Positions 9,604-17,892 of a stretch of 64,000 bases of DNA are shown piece by piece. This DNA is from Bacteroidota bacterium. Lineage in GTDB: Bacteria > Bacteroidota > JABWAT01. How positions within the stretch are numbered: position 1 is the stretch's first letter; the number at the start of each line of letters is the position of its first letter. The notes beneath the pieces were generated by a model. The model was given only the letters and a program-made list of their open reading frames with translations. It ran no database searches and was not told where the DNA came from. The position numbers and the translations under genes are program-made. The stretch covers positions 124,001 through 188,000 of the forward strand of contig JAKLJL010000003.1 of the NCBI GenBank assembly GCA_023151185.1. The letters are read 5' to 3'.

Positions 9604-10610
9604 CAGAAATCCTCATCTAAACTGAATAACATATCATTTTTTTCACTCATCACCCCGGCCTTCTGGTATTCCCCAACCCGTTTTTCAAAAAAGTTGGTTT
9701 TCCCCTGCATGGAAATCAGTTCCATCCAGTCGAAGGGATTAGCCGTTCCGTAAACTTTCGGAAGGCCCAGCGAAACCAGCAGGTGATCGGCCACATATTC
9801 AATATACTGGCTCATCAGGGCCGCATTCATCCCGATAAGGGAAACCGGCAGGGCATTGCAGACGAATTCCTTTTCAATGGCGACCGCTTCGGTGATAATG
9901 GCGGTAATCTCCTTCTGGTCCGGTTTTTCTTCGAGCAAGGAATGCAGAAGAACGGCAAAATCGCGGTGAAGGCCTTCATCCCGGCTGATCAGTTCATTCG
10001 AAAAGGTGAGTCCCGGCATGAGACCCCGTTTTTTTAACCAGAAAATGGCGCAGAATGAGCCTGAAAAGAAAATGCCCTCAACAGCCGCAAAGGCAATCAG
10101 GCGTTTTGCAAAGGAGTCCTGCGATTCAATCCATTTCAGCGCCCATTCTGCTTTTTTCATTACGGCAGGGACGGTTTCAATGGCATTGAACAGGCGATCC
10201 TTTTCAGCCGGGTCAGTAATGTAGGTATCTATCAGGAGACTGTAGGTTTCTGAGTGGATATTTTCAATGGCAATCTGAAATCCGTAAAAACACCGGGCTT
10301 CGGGAATCTGGACTTCGGTGCTGAACCGGCTGCAGAGATTTTCATTGACGATCCCGTCACTGGCGGCAAAGAAAGCCAGAACATGACTGATGAAATGTCG
10401 TTCGTCTGCCGTCAGTTTTTTCCAGTCATGGAGATCCTGCGACAGATCAATTTCTTCTGCAGTCCAGAAACTGGCCTCTGCTTTTTTGTACATTTCCCAT
10501 ACAGCCGAATACTTGATCGGGAACAGGACAAACCGCTTTCGGTTGGGGATAAGAATCGGTTCCATTGTTTCTTTCTGGTTAAAAATGGGGTTGAATTTTA
10601 GTCCGGCCAT
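9603..10610 (-). CDS. nrdB: Class Ia ribonucleotide reductase, small (radical) subunit
   Basis: Houses the di-iron centre and stable tyrosyl radical that activates NrdA. In 335 residues the ligand Asp85 ([10 protein letters not shown]), then Glu116 and His119 with the radical Tyr123 (ENIHSETY), and the second-site residues in [11 protein letters not shown] and DEGLHRDF are all present. The sequence is strikingly of the eukaryote-like type ([24 protein letters not shown], split here for length: [10 protein letters not shown] then [14 protein letters not shown]). The C-terminal tail FSLDEDF is the NrdA-docking peptide. ATG 10610 follows GGAAGGGAG at good spacing. Confidence 0.97.
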   Translation of the reverse strand: MAGLKFNPIFNQKETMEPILIPNRKRFVLFPIKYSAVWEMYKKAEASFWTAEEIDLSQDLHDWKKLTADERHFISHVLAFFAASDGIVNENLCSRFSTEVQIPEARCFYGFQIAIENIHSETYSLLIDTYITDPAEKDRLFNAIETVPAVMKKAEWALKWIESQDSFAKRLIAFAAVEGIFFSGSFCAIFWLKKRGLMPGLTFSNELISRDEGLHRDFAVLLHSLLEEKPDQKEITAIITEAVAIEKEFVCNALPVSLIGMNAALMSQYIEYVADHLLVSLGLPKVYGTANPFDWMELISMQGKTNFFEKRVGEYQKAGVMSEKNDMLFSLDEDF

Positions 10611-10643
10611 AAAACTCCCTTCCTTTATTAAGAAAGGAGTCTG

Positions 10644-10726
10644 GGGTGGTTTCTCCTGAGTTTAAGGAGAACAGCCAAACCACCCTGTCCCGATTTCGGG
10701 ACACCCCTTCTTTGGAAAAGAAGGGG
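10644..10726. repeat. Cluster of three consecutive inverted repeats
   Basis: Three hairpins lie head to tail between nrdB and nrdJ: an outer GGGTGGTT / AACCACCC pair with inner TCTCCT / AGGAGA (10644-10685); GTCCCGA / TCGGGAC (10687-10702); and CCCCTTCTTT / AAAGAAGGGG (10704-10726) followed by a short T run on the plus strand. The density suggests a dispersed intergenic palindromic element rather than a simple terminator. Copies elsewhere cannot be checked here. Confidence 0.6.
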
Positions 10727-10769
10727 AATTTTTCACTTAACCCTTACGCCTTATGCCTTACACCTGGCG

Positions 10770-13595
10770 TCAACTGCACCCGCTGGTTGATCCGCAGTTC
10801 AGACACCGGTAACAGGATCCTGACCGGATCATGATACTGCCGCATTCGGTACACGGCGGGGCATCGGCCTGAGCTTTGAAGATTTTCTTTTCCTCGGCTT
10901 CCAGGTGGCTGTGAACTTCCTTCACATGCGTAATTTCTTCCCGTTCGGCAGCCGGCTCGGCTGCTTTTACTTCGGCCAGGTAGGCTGATGAACCCGATTC
11001 CTCGGCTGGCAGGAACTTGATGGCCATCCACCTGAAAATGTAATCAATAATGGATTTTGCCATGGGAATCTGCCGGTTTCCGGTGAATCCGGAAGGCTCA
11101 AACCGCATGTGGCTGAATTTACTGGTCAGGACAGTCATGGGCACGCCGTACTGAAGTGCCATGGAAATAGAGGTGGCAAAAGCATCCATGAATCCGGAAA
11201 TGGTGGATCCTTCCTTCGACATGGTGATGAACACTTCACCGGGGGTTCCGTCTTCATACAGCCCGACGGTAATGTATCCCTCATGTCCGCCAACCGAGAA
11301 TTTGTGGGTTACAGAGTGGCGTTCATCCGGCAAACGGCGGCGGCGGGGTTTGCCGGTGGCCAAAAGCGACGGATCAGGCAGTCTGATTTCCGGTTCTTCC
11401 TTCACACTATCCAGCTTCACGTTCAGGGGCTGGCTTCTCTTGGATCCGTCACGGTAAATAGCCACAGCTTTCAGACCCAGTTTCCACCCTTCGATATAGG
11501 TTGTCATGATCTCTTCGGCGGTGGATTCTGTTGGCATATTGACGGTTTTGGAAATGGCGCCAGAAAGAAACGGCTGGGCGGCCGCCATCATTTTGATATG
11601 CCCGAAGTAATGGATCGACCGGGATCCGTTTGCCGGTTTAAAGGCGCAGTCGAAAACAGGCAGGTGCTCTTCTTTCAGGAACGGTGCTCCTTCAATTGTA
11701 TCCCGCTGATCGATATAATCGGTAATGGCCTTCACTTCTGCATCTGAATATCCCAGAACTGACAGTGCCATCGGGACGGTACCGTTCACCAGTTTCAGCA
11801 GTCCGCCGCCTGATAGTTTCTTGTACTTAACCAGGGCGATATCCGGTTCAACGCCGGTTGTATCGCAGTCCATCATAAAGGCAATGGTTCCTGTCGGGGC
11901 AAGAACGGTCACCTGAGCATTCCGGAATCCGAATTCACGGCCGGTGGCAAGAGCATCATCCCAGGTGCTGATGGCGGCAGCTCTCAGTTTCTTTTCAATG
12001 AGCTGATCGGGCAGGGATCCTGCAGCTTTACGGTGCATTCCAATCACATCCAGGAAGGATTCAGCATTTTTCGGATAGTGTCTGAAGGCCCCCATCTCGC
12101 GGGCAATCCGGGCTGACTGGGCATAGGCTTCACCGCACATGACCGAGGTGATGGCGCCGGCAAGTGCCCGTCCTTCATCCGAATCATACGGTAGTCCGAC
12201 ACTCATCAGCAGGGCACCGAGGTTGGCATATCCAAGCCCAAGCGGACGGTAATCCATGGAATTCCGGGTGATTTCTTCGGTGGGATAACTTGCCGGATCG
12301 ACAACAATCTCCTGAGCCAGAATGAAAACATCCACAACATGACGGAAACCGTCTGTATCAAAACTGCCATCCGGATTTCTGAATTTCATCAGGTTGATGG
12401 ATGCCAGGTTACAGGCCGAATTATCCAGGAACATGTATTCTGAACAGGGGTTCGAGGCGTAAATGCGGTCACTGACCTTGCAGGTGTGCCATTGGTTGAT
12501 GGTGGTGTCGAACTGCATTCCCGGGTCACCGCAGATATGGGTTCCCTCGGCAATGGCCTTCATAAGGTCTCTGGCCTGATAGACCACTGAGGGTTTTCCG
12601 GAGGCAACTTCCCGGGTCACCCAGGGTTTGTCATCCAGGACCGCCTGCATGAAGTCGTCAGAAGCCCGCACCGAGAAGTTTGAGTTCTGGAAAAAGACAC
12701 TGGCATAAGCTTCACCGTTGAAACTGCCGTCGTATCCCTGTTCGATCAGAGCCCAGGCTTTCTTTTCTTCGGTTGTTTTCGCTGTAATAAAATCCTGAAT
12801 ATCCGGGTGGATCACATCCAGAATTTCCATTTTGGCTGCCCGTCGGGTTTTCCCGCCTGATTTGATGGATCCGGCAACCGAGTCGTAGATTTTCATGAAG
12901 GACAGGGGACCACTGGCCTTTCCGCCGCCTGAAATGCCTTCCTTTGAACTCCGGATTCTGGACCGGTTCGATCCGGTTCCCGATCCCCATTTAAATAACC
13001 GGCCTTCATTAACTGCATTGGTCAGGATGGAATCCATCGTGTCATCGACACTCATAATGAAACAGGCTGAGCACTGGGGCTTTTCTTCAATACCGACGTT
13101 GAACCAGACCGGCGAGTTAAAAGTCCCGATCTGGTGCAGGACCAGGTAAGTGAGTTCATTGTAAAAGGTTTCGGCATCCTCAGCAGAGGCGAAATAGCCG
13201 TTTTCCACTCCCCAGCGGGTTATGGTTTCGGTTACCCGGTTGATCAGGTCCCTGACCGAAGATTCCCGTTCCGGCGTGCCGACAGCCCCATGAAAATATT
13301 TTTGAACCACAACGTTAACGGCAGTCTGCGACCAGAAAGAAGGAACTTCGACATTTTTCTGTTCGAAAAGTGCTTCCCCCTTATCGTTGGCAATTATGGC
13401 AGACCGAAGTTCCCAGTCGATACCGTCGAACGGATGAACACCGGGAACGGTAAAATGGCGGCGGATTTTAAGTCCCTGTACCGGTTCTTTTTCTCCGGTA
13501 GGTAAGGGGATTTCTTCGGTTAGAAGTTGGGTTTCGGGGGATAAATCGAATGCCGGCTCGTCGAAAAGCGGATTCTGGCCGTTAAATTCTGACAT
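10770..13595 (-). CDS. nrdJ: Adenosylcobalamin-dependent (class II) ribonucleotide reductase
   Basis: Oxygen-independent reduction of ribonucleotides using adenosylcobalamin, so no small subunit is needed. The 941-residue protein has the long NrdJ N-terminus (FTVPGVHPFDGIDWELRSA), active-site segments CSACFIMSVDD, NPCSEYMFLDNSACNLASINLM and APTGTIAFMMDCDTTGVEPD, and a C-terminal extension with a four-cysteine zinc-ribbon-like element (CTECGS..CYRCLNCGS) ending GCS. ATG 13595 follows AGGAG. A 341-base leader separates it from rdgB. Lying next to nrdAB, it gives the cell both an aerobic and an oxygen-independent route. Confidence 0.96.
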   Translation of the reverse strand: MSEFNGQNPLFDEPAFDLSPETQLLTEEIPLPTGEKEPVQGLKIRRHFTVPGVHPFDGIDWELRSAIIANDKGEALFEQKNVEVPSFWSQTAVNVVVQKYFHGAVGTPERESSVRDLINRVTETITRWGVENGYFASAEDAETFYNELTYLVLHQIGTFNSPVWFNVGIEEKPQCSACFIMSVDDTMDSILTNAVNEGRLFKWGSGTGSNRSRIRSSKEGISGGGKASGPLSFMKIYDSVAGSIKSGGKTRRAAKMEILDVIHPDIQDFITAKTTEEKKAWALIEQGYDGSFNGEAYASVFFQNSNFSVRASDDFMQAVLDDKPWVTREVASGKPSVVYQARDLMKAIAEGTHICGDPGMQFDTTINQWHTCKVSDRIYASNPCSEYMFLDNSACNLASINLMKFRNPDGSFDTDGFRHVVDVFILAQEIVVDPASYPTEEITRNSMDYRPLGLGYANLGALLMSVGLPYDSDEGRALAGAITSVMCGEAYAQSARIAREMGAFRHYPKNAESFLDVIGMHRKAAGSLPDQLIEKKLRAAAISTWDDALATGREFGFRNAQVTVLAPTGTIAFMMDCDTTGVEPDIALVKYKKLSGGGLLKLVNGTVPMALSVLGYSDAEVKAITDYIDQRDTIEGAPFLKEEHLPVFDCAFKPANGSRSIHYFGHIKMMAAAQPFLSGAISKTVNMPTESTAEEIMTTYIEGWKLGLKAVAIYRDGSKRSQPLNVKLDSVKEEPEIRLPDPSLLATGKPRRRRLPDERHSVTHKFSVGGHEGYITVGLYEDGTPGEVFITMSKEGSTISGFMDAFATSISMALQYGVPMTVLTSKFSHMRFEPSGFTGNRQIPMAKSIIDYIFRWMAIKFLPAEESGSSAYLAEVKAAEPAAEREEITHVKEVHSHLEAEEKKIFKAQADAPPCTECGSIMIRSGSCYRCLNCGSTSGCS

Positions 13596-13936
13596 GGACT
13601 GGATACTCCTGATTGGATGACACGACTGAGTCAGTTTTTAAAGTCCGGAACCAACGGTAATTCACAGCGCCACCTGGACACACATCCAGATTACCACCGG
13701 ATTCAGACTAGAAAAAGAGGCTTCCTGAAAAGAAGAGGCCGGATGACACAGACAGCCGCCTGCCCGGCAAAGCAGTGGAAGCGATTACGAAGGTACATGA
13801 ACTGGCTGTTGCCGTTCAAGTTAATTGACGTGAAGTTATCCACGAAACGGTCTCATATTGAGACTGGTAATTTAATATTTGTTATCCTGTTAATATTTAA
13901 ACAGTTATCTATCGGGGAAATATTACCTGTTTATTT
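13596..13936. other. 341-base intergenic region upstream of nrdJ
   Basis: No gene is seen. It holds the GTCTCA/TGAGAC palindrome annotated separately. On the minus strand a stretch around 13765-13785 (CCACTGCTTTGCCGGGCAGG) only partly resembles the B12 box of cobalamin riboswitches; the rest of that fold was not found. No NrdR box of the ACACnATATATnGTGT type was found. Confidence 0.5.
13850..13864. promoter_or_regulatory. Perfect 15-bp palindrome in the nrdJ leader
   Basis: GTCTCA-TAT-TGAGAC, 255 bases upstream of the nrdJ ATG and the only perfect long inverted repeat in that region. It could be an operator or small hairpin; the cognate regulator is unknown. Confidence 0.4.
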
Positions 13937-14533
13937 TTATGCCGGCTCTCCTGAGAGAACTCTGAGTAATACCGGCCGGATTGAAGCAAGGGCGCGGGCC
14001 CGGTGAGAGAGGGTATTTTTAATTCCGGATCCCAGTTCCGCAAACGTTTGTGTGTACCCGTCCGGAATGAATAAGGGGTCGTATCCGAAGCCGCCGGTAC
14101 CCCGTTCCGGGTGGGTCAGGGTTCCTTCGACCGATCCGTGTGCGGTAAAAACCCCGCCGGGACCTGCAAGTGCAATGCAGCATCTGAAGCGGGCTGACGG
14201 CGCCTGGGCACCGGCAATGGCCTGTATCAGTTTCTGGTTGTTTTTCCGGTCATCCGGCGGCTCACCGGCATACCGGGCAGAATAAACCCCCGGCGCACCA
14301 TCCAGCATATCCACTTCAAGGCCGGAATCATCGGCCAGGCACCAGCCGCCGGTCAGGTCAAACAGAGAACGGGCCTTTTTAACCGCATTTCCCTCAAAAT
14401 CGGGCTGGTCTTCGATGACTTCAAATGGCCTGCCCAGATCCTTCAGGGTTTTAAGGGTAACGGGAAGTCCATGCAGAAGAGCCAGGATTTCCAGTTTTTT
14501 CTTTTCATTTCCGGTTGCAATCCACAAGACCAT
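13937..14533 (-). CDS. rdgB: RdgB/HAM1-family non-canonical purine NTP pyrophosphatase
   Basis: Hydrolyses ITP, dITP and XTP to monophosphates, keeping deaminated purines out of nucleic acids. At 198 residues it has normal length. The family signature is seen in the N-terminal substrate loop (WIATGNEKKKLEI), the metal-binding DDSGLEV segment, the SARYAGE motif and the C-terminal GFGYDPLFIPDG and LSHRARAL. It is the last gene of the minus-strand run that starts at 17832 and is separated from the regulator-like gene by 37 bases. Confidence 0.95.
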   Translation of the reverse strand: MVLWIATGNEKKKLEILALLHGLPVTLKTLKDLGRPFEVIEDQPDFEGNAVKKARSLFDLTGGWCLADDSGLEVDMLDGAPGVYSARYAGEPPDDRKNNQKLIQAIAGAQAPSARFRCCIALAGPGGVFTAHGSVEGTLTHPERGTGGFGYDPLFIPDGYTQTFAELGSGIKNTLSHRARALASIRPVLLRVLSGEPA

Positions 14534-14570
14534 GGGTTTATCCAGACTGGTTTAGGGGGAAGTTAAGCGG

Positions 14571-15533
14571 TTATTCTTTTTTTTGATGCATTCTGAATGC
14601 CGTAGCCCGGCTGATCCCGATCAGTTCAGCAGCTTTTTCAACATTGCCCCCGGTCATTTTAAGCGCCTTCCGGAAGAGAAATTCCCGTGCCTCGTCCAGG
14701 GTTATGATCCGGTTGTTGTCCATTGAAAAAATATCGGTGCTTTTCACCTGGGGCCGGTGAATCAGTTGGTTTGAAACCGGTGAGATCAGATCCTGACCGT
14801 CAATTTCAGTCCGGTCCTGAACCAGAAGGGCTTTGTCGAGAACGGTAAACAATTCTTCCAGGTTTCCGGGCCAGGAATAGGCTAAAAGACTCTGGATGGC
14901 CGTATGGCTGAACTTCCGGACAGGAATATCCGATACCGCACAGATTTTATCCGCCATCCGCTGGGAGATGTTTAAAATATCGGCTCCCCGCTGACGCAGA
15001 GAAGGCAGTTCGAGCGGAACGCCTTCAATCCGGAAAAGCAGATCCTGACGAAAAAGAAGAGATTCCGACAGTTCACCGGTCGAAAACCGGCTTCCGGAAA
15101 TAATTCTGAAATCGGTTTTCTCGATCCGCCCGGTTTCACCGACTTCGAACTCACGGGTATTGAGTGCCCTGAAAAGCCGGTATTGGATGCCGGTATCAAT
15201 TGCTTCGACCGGGTCAATCAGCAACGTGCCGCCATTGGCCAGTTCCAGTTTTCCCGGGTAGTAAAAACCACGGATGATGTCACCGAACAGTTCCCGCTTC
15301 TGAGCGTCATGCGACAATTTTTCAGGGTTAAAGTAGATCAGCGGCCGGTCGGCACGGTCCGACTTCTGGTGGATGTACCGGGCAAGCTGGAAAAAACCGG
15401 TTCCCTTCTCTCCGTGAACGAAAACTGACAGGGCCGATTCAGAAATGCGGTCAGCAAGCTGTCTGACTTCCTTCAGTTCAGGACTGTTGAAAATCAGATC
15501 ATCGAACAGAATCAGGTTCTGAAAATGTGGCAT
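14571..15533 (-). CDS. Sigma54-activator-like AAA+ protein lacking the catalytic motifs
   Basis: The fold is that of a sigma54 enhancer-binding protein: AAA+ domain (about 10-245) plus a C-terminal Fis-type helix-turn-helix (TGGNVEKAAELIGISRATAFRM). The functional motifs are altered. Walker A reads GEKGTGFF (41-48) where GESGTGKE is expected, so the nucleotide-binding Lys is Phe. The GAFTGA sigma54-contact loop is gone (GDIIRGFYYPGK, 84-95). Walker B reads GTLLIDPVEA, without the catalytic Asp-Glu. There is no receiver or other sensor domain. It is probably a DNA-binding or scaffolding regulator that neither hydrolyses ATP nor opens sigma54 promoters. It overlaps the upstream lipoprotein gene by one base (TAATG). 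Confidence 0.85.
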   Translation of the reverse strand: MPHFQNLILFDDLIFNSPELKEVRQLADRISESALSVFVHGEKGTGFFQLARYIHQKSDRADRPLIYFNPEKLSHDAQKRELFGDIIRGFYYPGKLELANGGTLLIDPVEAIDTGIQYRLFRALNTREFEVGETGRIEKTDFRIISGSRFSTGELSESLLFRQDLLFRIEGVPLELPSLRQRGADILNISQRMADKICAVSDIPVRKFSHTAIQSLLAYSWPGNLEELFTVLDKALLVQDRTEIDGQDLISPVSNQLIHRPQVKSTDIFSMDNNRIITLDEAREFLFRKALKMTGGNVEKAAELIGISRATAFRMHQKKE

Positions 15534-16501
15534 TACTGTCCGGATTCTTTAACCGGAATGATGTACACCCGGTCGGCATTTCCTTCACCGGCTTTCGGGG
15601 TCAGCCGTTTCCATTTGAAACTGATAAAGGTCGGAACTTCGGTCTCGACTGCCTCCTGAAGCTGGTGCAGGGAGTAGGTGGGCCTGAAGGGAGAATACAC
15701 CGCATAACTGAGCATGTTTCTGGACGTTTCGGGGTAGGGAAAGTAAACCAGACTGCCGTCCACATCCTGCTTTAAAAATTCAGATGACAGGTCGTAAGCC
15801 ATTCCGCCCACATGAAACCGGTATTTCTGAAGGGAAAATAAAGTCTGGTTAAACGGAATGATGACTTTTTCGGATTCTGACAGGATTCCGAAGGTGACCT
15901 TCCGGACTATTTCCTGAAGTTCCGGGCTTTCTTTCCGGATTACCGGGCGGACTTTTTTCTGGTAAAAGGAGTCAATTCCGGCAAGCGTAAATTTTATTTT
16001 CCCCGACCGGATAATTTCCTTTGCAGCAATCTGGTAAGCCCAGCCGTAAAGAGCAATCTGCCGCCGGTATTCGGTCAGATTAAAAGTCATCCGCCAGATG
16101 GAATCGTTGCGGCCGATGTAACAGTCCCAAAGCGCATTATCCGGGGCCATGTACCGCATGAAATCATAATCATCCCTGAAGACGCCTTCAACCGCATAAA
16201 TCCTGATTTTTTCATCCCACTGGCCCTCCATTTTCCTGACGGATCCGGCATAATTCCGGCGCATGAGGGAATCCTGATACGCCTGATAGCTTGAAATATA
16301 GGATTTTGCCAGATCACTCCACTCAGCCTGATATCCGTTGGTCTCGAGTGTCGCCAGAACCCGGATGGTGTTGTCCTGATTGAAATACACGTGAATTTTC
16401 TCAGTGTAGGAATAGGGCTCACATTTAAATCCGGTCAGAAGCAGCAGACCGAAGGCCAGGAAAAGAAAAATCCGGATCATCCTGTTGAAAAATAACTGCA
16501 T
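15533..16501 (-). CDS. Unknown lipoprotein, 322 residues
   Basis: Family not recognised. ATG 16501 is chosen; the longest frame begins at a TTG (16528) inside the preceding gene. The signal sequence (IRIFLFLAFGLLLL) ends in TGFKC, a plausible lipobox (Cys27). The mature part is a mixed alpha/beta protein rich in Tyr, Trp and Phe (MRYMAPDNALWDCYIGRND; IALYGWAYQIAAKEI). It starts 13 bases after the stop of the SRPBCC-like gene and overlaps the AAA+ gene by one base, so its function is probably tied to this run. Confidence 0.65.
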   Translation of the reverse strand: MQLFFNRMIRIFLFLAFGLLLLTGFKCEPYSYTEKIHVYFNQDNTIRVLATLETNGYQAEWSDLAKSYISSYQAYQDSLMRRNYAGSVRKMEGQWDEKIRIYAVEGVFRDDYDFMRYMAPDNALWDCYIGRNDSIWRMTFNLTEYRRQIALYGWAYQIAAKEIIRSGKIKFTLAGIDSFYQKKVRPVIRKESPELQEIVRKVTFGILSESEKVIIPFNQTLFSLQKYRFHVGGMAYDLSSEFLKQDVDGSLVYFPYPETSRNMLSYAVYSPFRPTYSLHQLQEAVETEVPTFISFKWKRLTPKAGEGNADRVYIIPVKESGQ

Positions 16502-16514
16502 AAGTTTCTGCCCG

Positions 16515-17042
16515 TTACCGGTTGCCAAGGGTTTGCCGGATCCGGTCCATCATTGTGGCCTGCCGCCGTATAAGTTGGTTTTTCATGGAAAAATAAAAGC
16601 CGGTCCGGTAGCCCGGATGGCGGATCGTCCACTCTTCGGACAGCCGGATCCGGGTACGGCCGGTTTCCTTCGAGACCGAAACGGTGATGCGGTTACTGAA
16701 TCCCTTCTGCACCAGCGGGTCGGTTTCAGGCAGGGTGATACTAAGTTCCCTGCCGGGCTCCAGACTCAGAATCAGAAACCGGTGAAGGTCCTTTCCTGAT
16801 AGTACGGTGATTTCAGGCGGATTTTCTGAAAAACGGACTTCAGATCCTGGAACAACCGGAAACCAGGATTCCCAGCCCGAAGCAGTGAAAAGCACAGGTG
16901 TCACTTCACTTAGAAAGGAAACCGTGTCCCAGACCGTTTCCTGTTTCCAGACAGCGGGCAGAAAGTTTCCCCAGACCTGAAAAAGTAGCCCTGCTGCCAA
17001 AAGGGCAACCACACCGGTGAGCATCCAAAAAGAAAAATCCAC
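16515..17042 (-). CDS. Membrane-anchored SRPBCC-like protein
   Basis: A 175-residue protein read from GTG 17042, which has GGAG four bases upstream and follows the stop of the preceding gene by one base. The open frame extends to 17396, but that part is antisense-like overlap with the neighbour and has no domain. Residues about 4-25 form one transmembrane anchor (FWMLTGVVALLAAGLLFQVW). The rest has the strand-rich layout and long C-terminal helix of START/SRPBCC (polyketide-cyclase-type) ligand-binding domains, e.g. RIRLSEEWTIRHPGYRTGFYF then NQLIRRQATMMDRIRQTL. Ligand unknown. Confidence 0.6.
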   Translation of the reverse strand: MDFSFWMLTGVVALLAAGLLFQVWGNFLPAVWKQETVWDTVSFLSEVTPVLFTASGWESWFPVVPGSEVRFSENPPEITVLSGKDLHRFLILSLEPGRELSITLPETDPLVQKGFSNRITVSVSKETGRTRIRLSEEWTIRHPGYRTGFYFSMKNQLIRRQATMMDRIRQTLGNR

Positions 17043-17043
17043 A

Positions 17044-17832
17044 TTACTCCATCTGATTGATGACCGGCCCCCGGGCTTCGACCAGAGACCGGATTCTGAG
17101 CAGTGATCTGAGTCCTGCTGTAAGGCGTGGACTGCAGTACAGCAACTCCTCTTCGGGAAGCAGAAAAACGGCTTCTTCATGCCACCGGTAGCTTCCGGAT
17201 TTCCGGTTGCGTTCGAGTGCAAGCTGATGGTTTGTTTCCGGGCTGATTTCTGCAGCCGGCAGGATGAACAGGGCAGCATCGAAATGAAACCGGATTTCAT
17301 CTGCGGGACTTCGGCCTGCTTCTGCCAGGGCCGGATCTGCCGGTGAAATGCCGGCACTTTCCAGAATTTGCCAGAACCAGAACGGAATAGGTGCACCTGG
17401 CTGTCCGGGACGTTCAGGATATGCTGTAACCCGATTTACATCCCGGGCACCCTGATACTGCAGCGACTTCAGTTCAGCCAGCCACCGGGTCGCTTCTCGG
17501 GCCATTTCATCTGCCTGCCCGGTCAGATTGCCAAGTAAAACCATCCGGTCGGGAACTGTAAAAACGGAGACGGGCATGAGATGAAGAATCTGGAAACCGG
17601 CAGTACTGCAGTCAGAAGCCAGGCTGGACTGTTCCGGCCCGGAAAAAAGAATCAGATCCGGGCTGACGGTGTGCAGCAACTCCCAATCAGGTGCGCCATT
17701 TTTCAGCAGAACAGGAATCCGGTCACCGGGAGCCCGGCAGGAATCCGTTATTCCCGCCAGATGGGGTTGCAGGGCCGGAACGGTAAAGAATTCCGTCAGT
17801 TCAGGCGAAAAAGACACCAGCTTCATACACAT
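17044..17832 (-). CDS. BtuF-like binding-protein fold without signal peptide
   Basis: The 262-residue sequence follows the class III periplasmic-binding-protein plan of cobalamin/iron-chelate binders: SFSPELTEFFTVPAL.PHLAGITD at the start, PDLILFSG closing the first lobe, a long linker helix (ADEMAREATRWLAELKSL) and a second lobe. Unlike BtuF it has no signal peptide or lipobox, so it is probably cytoplasmic unless the start is misjudged; no upstream in-frame signal was seen. No ABC permease or ATPase lies nearby. It is first in the five-gene run down to rdgB and divergent from the glycosyltransferase. Confidence 0.65.
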   Translation of the reverse strand: MCMKLVSFSPELTEFFTVPALQPHLAGITDSCRAPGDRIPVLLKNGAPDWELLHTVSPDLILFSGPEQSSLASDCSTAGFQILHLMPVSVFTVPDRMVLLGNLTGQADEMAREATRWLAELKSLQYQGARDVNRVTAYPERPGQPGAPIPFWFWQILESAGISPADPALAEAGRSPADEIRFHFDAALFILPAAEISPETNHQLALERNRKSGSYRWHEEAVFLLPEEELLYCSPRLTAGLRSLLRIRSLVEARGPVINQME

Positions 17833-17880
17833 CCGTCAATTAATCCGGCCGTGAAAATATCCAAACCGGTGATCTTTTTC

Positions 17881-17888
17881 TATTTTTG
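17881..17888 (+). promoter_or_regulatory. -7 promoter element (TATTTTTG) of the glycosyltransferase gene
   Basis: Matches TAnnTTTG and ends four bases before the GTG start, so the transcript would be leaderless. No TTG is found at the expected distance upstream, so confidence is low. Confidence 0.35.
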
Positions 17889-17892
17889 TGCA

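Noticed and set aside
13596-13936. Cobalamin riboswitch before nrdJ
   Set aside because: Only a short partial likeness to the B12 box is present (CCACTGCTTTGCCGGGCAGG on the minus strand); the core helices and the CCCGCnACTGTnA element are not found.
17043-17396. N-terminal extension of the SRPBCC-like gene
   Set aside because: Low-complexity translation lying antisense-frame within the binding-protein gene; GTG 17042 with GGAG is a better start.
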